Origin: Cryptomeria japonica
Lineage: Eukaryota > Streptophyta > Pinopsida > Cupressales > Cupressaceae
Assembly (NCBI RefSeq): GCF_030272615.1
Contig: NC_081405.1
Coordinates: 573,595,252-573,659,251, forward strand
DNA length: 64,000 bases
Reading direction: 5' to 3'
Part shown: positions 58,560 through 64,000 of the stretch, piece by piece
Numbering within the stretch: the first letter of the stretch is position 1
Layout of the letters: every line of letters begins with the position of its first letter
The notes under the pieces: model-generated
The model's input: the letters and a program-made list of their open reading frames with translations, nothing else
Told to the model about the DNA's origin: nothing
Databases searched by the model: none
Position numbers and translations under genes: made by a program

Positions 58560-60195
58560 TGACAGACAGAAAGATAATCATTACAGAGGACATGGATACT
58601 TCAAAAGAAGAGATAGAAAGACATGCTTAATAGCCGATGAGGAATCCAACGATGATAAATCAGATGAAATTGATATAGAGGAGGTACTTTATGTGGCTAT
58701 CAAAGATCGATCAGATGAAGAAAGGTATGAAGAAAAATCCCTAATATCTCACATAAACACTAATGATTCTTGGATCATAGATAGTGGATGCTCACATCAT
58801 ATGACAGGAGATAAACACAAGTTTGTTATATTAGAAGATTATGATGGAGGCTATGTAAGATTTGGTAATGATGCACCATGTCCGGTGAAAGGTAAATGAT
58901 CTATAACACTTCTTGACAGTGCAAGATGCAATGATGTTTATTGGGTTGAAGGTTTGAAATACAATTTGTTGAGTGTAGCATAGCTAAACAACATAGGTTA
59001 CCGAATAGAATTTCAGAAAGGAATTGTCAAAGTTCATGACAAGAATGGAAAGTTAGCTGCTACCGGGACACAAACAAAAGGTAACACATTTCACCTTGAC
59101 TCAACTCGGAACAAGTGTTTGTATGCAAAGATAGATGATACCTAGTTATGGCATAAAAGGTTTTGTCATGTAAATTTTGATAATTTGATCAAAATAAGTA
59201 AGAAGCACCAAGTAAGAGGTCTACCGAGTCTTGAAAAACCTGAGAATGCTATGTGCCAAGGATGCCAGATGGGTAAGATGACAAAAATCAAGATTTACAG
59301 TAAGTCTTACACTTCTAAGGGAATTTTAGATCTTGTGCACACTGATCTTTGTGGTCCTATGAAAGTTCAAAGTTATTATGGTGATAAATATTTTATATTA
59401 TTTGTGGATGACTATTCAAGGATGATGTCGGTAATGTTTTTAAAAGATAAATCAGAAGTTTTTCAAATGTTTAAATGGTACAAGGCAAGAGTTGAAAATA
59501 AAACAGGAATACAACTAAAATGTCATAGATCAGATAGAGGAGGAGAGTTCACATCTGATGAATTCAACTTATTCTGCAATGATCATGGTATTAAAAGACA
59601 AGTCTCTGCACCGAGAACTCCACATCAGAATGAAATAGCTGCGAGAAGAAATAGATCTATTGTGGATTGTGCTAGAACACTAATGATTGAGAAGAAAGTG
59701 CCACATACATTTTGGAGAGAAGCAATAAGCATAGCAGTTTACACCCTGAACCAAGTACAATTGAAGAAAGGTACTTTGAAGACACCATATGAAATCTGGT
59801 ATGACAAGAAACCTAATGGAAGTTATTTTAAAATCTTTGGAAGTAGATGCTATGTTCACAAAGATGATAGAAATAGCAAGTTTGATCAGAAGAGTAAAGA
59901 AGGAACATTTCTAGGTTATTCTTCTAGAAGCAAAGCATTTAAATGTCTGATCAAATCATCTAACAAAATAGTAGAAAGTGAAAATGTGAAAATTGATGAA
60001 AGAAATGATGAAGGAAATTCCAAGGAACCAGAAGACTATGATGAATTTGTCTATGTTCAACTGACAAGTCTTACCGAGAATATTGTTGAAGAAAATGAAG
60101 AGAATATCCAGTTACCGAGTGATGAAGAAGATCATATAGAGCCTACCGAGCCTGTATTAGCCAAGTATGTCAGAAGACATCATGCACCAAGTTAG
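58560..60195 (+). pseudogene. copia pol: protease and integrase
   Basis: Aspartic protease at 58768-58812 (SWIIDSGCSHHMTGD, catalytic DSG). The linker follows with stops near 58899 and 58981, where Trp or Gln would fit. Integrase: the zinc-binding part has LWHKRFCHVNFDNL and CQGCQMGKM (59148-59280). The catalytic core has HTDLCGPM with the first Asp (near 59340), DDYSRMM, a DRGGEF block with the second Asp and GAG Glu nearby, and an RTPHQNEIAARRNRS block with Glu. The C-terminal domain has a FGSRCYVHKDD segment. The core residues look present. Confidence 0.85.
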
Positions 60196-61477
60196 ATTAT
60201 AGGAGATAAGGATGATCTAGTGATGACAAGGAACAAACTGAGAAAGAACACATGTCTGATATTTGAATTTGAACCAAGAATAGTGAAAGAGGCATTTAAT
60301 AGTGAATGACACATGGACACTAATCCCAAGACCGAAGGACAAAAATATAATCAGTACAAAGTGGATTTTCATAAACAAGGTAAATGAAAAAGGAGAGGTC
60401 ATTCGAAACAAAGAAAGACTAGTTTGCAAAGGTTATGCTCAAGAAGAAGGAATTGATTATGGTGAAACTTTTGCACCTGTTGCTAGACTTGAAGGAGTAA
60501 GAACATTGTTGGCATATGCTACTTTCAAAAACTTCAAGGTATATCAAATGGATGTCAAATCTGCATTTCTGAATGGAATATTAGAAGAAGAAGTTTTTAT
60601 TGAACAACCTGAAGGATTTGTTGAAGACAATAATAAAGATCAGGTATGTAACTTGAACAAAGCTTTATATGGTTTGAAACGAGCACCTGGAGCATGGTAT
60701 GAAAGATTGCACTCTTATTTGATTAAGATTGGTTTTATAAGGACAAGTGAGAATAGCAGTATGTACATGAAGAATGATGAATCTGCATCTATTGATGAGA
60801 CACTTTATCGATCCATGATTGGAAAGCTACAATATGTTGGTCACAACAGACTAGACATAGCACATGCAGTAGGTATAGTTGCAAGATTCTCTGCATATCG
60901 TAAGGAAACACACATGACAACAATCAAAAGAATTTTTAGATACTTGAAATGCACTGAAGATTATGGCTTAGTATATCAGAAAGGAAATGATTTTGATTTA
61001 AAAGTTTATACTGATGTTGATTGGGTAGGCAACATTGATGACAGAAAAAGAACAAGTGGAGGAGCTTTCTTTTTAGGAGAAAGAATAGTGAGTTGGCTTA
61101 GCAAGAAACAAGGATGTGTTTCATAGTCAACAGCAGAAGCTGCATACATTGCTACAACATTTAATTGAACCAACATTGCATGGATCAAACAACTGTTGGA
61201 AGGTATAAATGAGACAGTTACTGAGCCAGTAACTATATTCAGTGACAATACTAGTGCCATTAACATTTCAAAGAATCCTGTTATGCACTCTAAGACAAAG
61301 CACATCTCTATCAAATATCATTATCTTAGAGAAGAAGCTCAAGAGAAGAAAGTGGTGTTGGAGTATGTTAGCACAAAGGAACAAATAGCAGATATCTTCA
61401 CCAAGCCACTACCAAGGGACACTTTTGAATATCTTAGAAGTAAGTTAGGGGTCCTACCCCTATCTTCTACTCACTGA
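60196..61477 (+). pseudogene. copia pol: reverse transcriptase (deleted) and RNase H
   Basis: 60302-61126 encodes NDTWTLIPRPKDKNIISTKW, a YAQEEGIDYGETFAPVARLE block, QMDVKSAFLNG and LYGLKRAPGAWYERLHSYL. The next residues, SSMYMKNDESASIDETLYRS, jump straight to the connection region; the stretch that should carry the YVDD box (about 100 codons in related elements) is absent. RNase H then follows with DVDWVGNIDDRKRTSGGAF. A TAG at 61124-61126 and a TGA at 61166-61168 precede IFSDNTSAINISKNPVMHSK and a DIFTKPLP end at 61400. This protein could not reverse-transcribe. Confidence 0.85.
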
Positions 61478-61897
61478 CCGAGTTCGGTTAAAGCATCAAT
61501 CCAATTCCTCTATCAAATATATTTTAGGAGTTGATGTTGATTTACACACTTTAGGAGGTTTTCTAAATGTGTACATAAAACAATACAGGGAACAGGAATT
61601 GAAGACAAAATGCTCTGACCGAGACTGAATTGACACATTACAGCAAGAATTCACTTCATACAGGAAGAAATTATGTTTTAGTTCTTTAATTTTTGGCATT
61701 GTCATCAAAGGGGGAGAAGACTAATATAAGGGAGAGAAGACTGATTGAAAGGACTCAAGAAAAGAGGAGAAGTCTAATGTATGGGGGAGAAAATCTGTTG
61801 ACAGCAAGAGAGCATTTCAGCATTTCAGAATCATAGCAATCCGAATCTTTTTAAGGTCAAATCAATTGGTTTTGCCATCAATTACAAAGGGAGAGAT
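61478..61897 (+). other. copia 3' untranslated region and polypurine tract
   Basis: About 420 bp of non-coding DNA after pol. The polypurine tract AAAGGGAGAGA at 61887-61897 abuts the 3' LTR and primes plus-strand synthesis. Confidence 0.75.
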
Positions 61898-63441
61898 TGT
61901 TAGCATTTGGCATTATAACAGACAATGGGAGATTGTTGGAATTTCAATAAGGATATTGAGAAGGTTGTTGATGATTATGGATATAACTGATTAAGGATGT
62001 TTACTGTCTTGATATTATTATTTTGTCATTGATGTCAAGAAATTGATTTTCTAATTCAGTATGATGTTGCCATATCTTGAGAAGTATGATTTGAAGAGTA
62101 TAAAGATGTCGGTAAAAGACACAGAAAGAATATGATGAATAAGAGGATGAATATGGTATTCAAAGGGCAACTCTTACCAAGTCAGACAATGATGAGATAA
62201 TGATGTTTAGATTATTTTGACATCATACATATGTTGTAAATTGTAAAGTTAATAGTATACTATGTTACCAAGCAAAGAACCTAGTCGGTAAACCCTAAGC
62301 AACCTAGTCGGTAAACCCTAAGGTTGTCGCTATTGGTTAATGAAGGCAGAATGTCTACCGAGTGAAGTTTAGTATTTACTGAGTTGTTATCGAGTTGTAA
62401 CCGAGCTATAACAGAATACATTAAATGGTTACATGCGCTACTTAATGAAGGAAGCTGATGAGCTGGAACTGATTAAATGATTGGTATGCCGTAAATAAAG
62501 TTTGTTAAGAATCTATGGCAATGGAAGATCGGCAGGAAGATCTACAGCTCAGATTGAACCGCAATACCCTAGCACAAGTTCCAAGAAATATATGCAAGTT
62601 CCAAGGTGAGGTAAAACATTTTCAGATCGAAAGATACATTGAACCTGGTCAAGCATGAAGATCTGATGGCTATGATTGATCATGGGAAATGTGATCAAGG
62701 AGATTAAGTGGTTAGCTAATTGTTTATAAATAGGGAACTGTTGATAAACAATGTATGCGGGCAAGTGTATGTGCAGGGATGCTACATAGTGATTACCAAG
62801 CACAGAAGCTTGAAGACCTGTTTGAATAACAGAGTATAGAAGCCCAGCAGATGGACAAGATTAGTTCTATGTCTAAGATTGTATTGAGCAAATAAGAATC
62901 TGTTTCAGCATTTTAGATGTGAAGTTGGAGATAGATTTTTATTACTGTTATTTTGTGAAAGTGACAGAAAATCTCTTAACCGAGTGGACTTAACAGTCTT
63001 ATTTGTAAAACCCTCTAGCAAGGTGACATTCTGATTGAGTGTTTGAAATCCTTCAACAAGGTCACTTCTAACAAGGTGAAGATCCTAACAGATCTGAGGG
63101 AAATCCCTTAACCGGGTCACATCTAGCAATGTGTTTGTAATCTTTAACAGGATTTTCTTTTAACCGAGCATACTCTAGAAGAGTATATTTCTTAGTGGGT
63201 CTGAAATCCCACAGTGGTTTTTCCCTATTTGGGTTTCCATGTTAAATCTGGTGTTATGAGGTTTATGATGTTTATATGCTTTTGAGTTTGTATGTTTAGC
63301 AGTTTTGGTTATATTACTGAAGTATATGTTACCGAGGTTGAATCTGATGTTTTTATGGAAGATTAAGTTTGTATGATTCACCCCCCTCTCTCATCTTGTT
63401 GGCTATTGGATCTTTACTTATATTAAGTATCAGAACTATCA
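61898..63441 (+). repeat. 3' LTR of the copia element
   Basis: 1,544 bp. Homologous to the 5' LTR throughout, with scattered substitutions. A 23-bp tandem duplication (62277-62299 and 62300-62322, CCTAGTCGGTAAACCCTAAG core) is present only here, and accounts for most of the length difference. Confidence 0.9.
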
Positions 63442-63446
63442 GGGAT
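63442..63446. repeat. Right target-site duplication of the copia element
   Basis: GGGAT, one base different from TGGAT at 56041-56045. Confidence 0.7.
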
Positions 63447-64000
63447 ATCTTCATCCTAGCTTGACTGAGCTGGCACTTCCTTTCTAGACGATTTAGTTTT
63501 TCCTTCTTCATTAGCCCATTTAGAGTTGATCTTGGAGATTGAGGCCATGGGTGATGTTGTAGGCGGGTAGGTGGATTTGACAAATTCCTCCGAGTTTTGG
63601 GTATCTAAAACATCTCCCAGAATGTTGCATGGTTGGGCATCTTCTAAGCTGGGTATCAAGCCTTTGCTACTGACATTCTTATTGACAGAGTTACAATCCT
63701 CCTCCTCATTTGTTTGCAAAATAATTTGAATTTCTCCTTCCTCCAAATCTTGGCCATTTTGATCATTCTGGTTTGTGTTCAATCCAGCCTCCTCCTTTTG
63801 GATGTTCTAATCCCCTTTTATTCCTTCTTTGTTTGAATCCTCTGGATCTCCCATACACTCATTGCCCTTATGCTCCCTAGAGTTAGGACTGACATCATTC
63901 TGAGGGTTTTTGATATCATTTTCTGAGCTCACATTCTTATTTGGATTCTTAACCTTCCATTGCATCTTTTTCTCCTTTGTAGATTTCTCCTTCTCAACTT
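63442..64000 (-). pseudogene. LINE-4, 5' part (ORF1), runs off the window
   Basis: The minus-strand frame from 63782 to 63456 encodes an acidic stretch (NQNDQNGQDLEEGEIQI), then a Ser/Thr/Pro-rich part, and a stop (TAG near 63476) where Trp or Gln would fit. The frame then runs through DEDI into the copia junction and continues in phase at 56040 on the other side. From 63783 to 64000 the reading is Lys- and Asn-rich. It is the C-terminal half of a LINE ORF1; the 5' end is outside. Confidence 0.75.

Larger units (their letters stand above)
56046..63441 (+). mobile_element. Ty1/copia LTR retrotransposon, 7.4 kb, inactive
   Basis: A 7,396-bp element with two LTRs starting TGTTAGCATTTG and ending ACTATCA, a tRNA-Met primer-binding site, gag, a pol in the order protease-integrase-reverse transcriptase-RNase H (diagnostic of Ty1/copia), and a polypurine tract. 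It is inserted in LINE-4 ORF1. The gag and pol frames have stops, and the catalytic core of the reverse transcriptase is deleted. It has no envelope-like gene. The word ACCGAG is frequent in both LTR and coding parts. LTR divergence shows it is not a recent insertion. Confidence 0.95.

Noticed and set aside
1-64000. CRISPR array, bacterial operon or phage-like system
   Set aside because: The window is plant nuclear DNA; repeats seen are LTRs, LINE modules, minisatellites and telomere-like words, with no regularly spaced repeat-spacer structure.

Overview
The window is nuclear DNA of a land plant with a large, repeat-dominated genome, probably a seed plant and possibly a gymnosperm; the species cannot be fixed from the sequence. 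The evidence is plant-type L1-like LINEs with AP endonuclease, reverse transcriptase and zf-RVT domains, a Ty1/copia element primed by initiator tRNA-Met, RING-H2 genes with plant-like intergenic DNA, and a degenerate telomere-like TTAGGG/TTTAGGG field. Only two genes look intact and non-transposon: paralogous RING-H2 proteins at 9452-10141 (+) and 25935-26675 (-), with a third, deleted copy near 1196-1400. || Layout. 1-560: 3' piece of a LINE. 2579-9072: a nearly full-length LINE (LINE-1, +) with a perfect 12-bp target-site duplication. 9452-10141: RING-H2 gene. 10785-12282 and 22293-24960: two halves of one LINE (LINE-3, -), split by a 10,010-bp DNA transposon at 12283-22292. 25935-26675: second RING-H2 gene. 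About 26880-29820: AT-rich DNA with one hairpin element. 29820-32900: telomere-like repeat field. About 33070-39250: LINE-2 (-). 40860-42900: broken coding remnants and a tRNA-derived SINE. 43000-52100: mostly degenerate DNA with a CT microsatellite, a foldback, a local duplication, an eroded reverse transcriptase and an unidentified broken gene. About 52150-56045 and 63442-64000: LINE-4 (-), split by a 7.4-kb Ty1/copia retrotransposon at 56046-63441. || The most interesting object is the 10-kb DNA transposon. It has 23-bp terminal inverted repeats (17 of 23 identical) and a 4-bp target-site duplication (CTTT); removing the element and one CTTT rejoins the LINE reading frame. It also has eleven 14-bp GGGCCC-centred near-palindromes in two clusters, a 24-bp perfect palindrome next to the left end, and two convergent genes. 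One encodes a large candidate transposase of about 1,010 codons whose motifs (DFAENY, WSNNCTGQFKN, HGKGEHDGAG) do not match the common plant hAT, MULE, PIF or CACTA proteins. The other is a multi-exon gene of unknown function whose 72-bp exon and intron are repeated with a period of exactly 174 bp. I cannot assign a superfamily with confidence. || A second theme is decay. Stop codons in the LINE, the transposase and the copia gag are nearly all explained by C-to-T or G-to-A changes, as expected from deamination of methylated cytosine. A third is retroposon parasitism: the SINE at 42206-42380 shares an 18-of-19 terminal motif with the 3' end of LINE-2, suggesting that a LINE of this type mobilises it.
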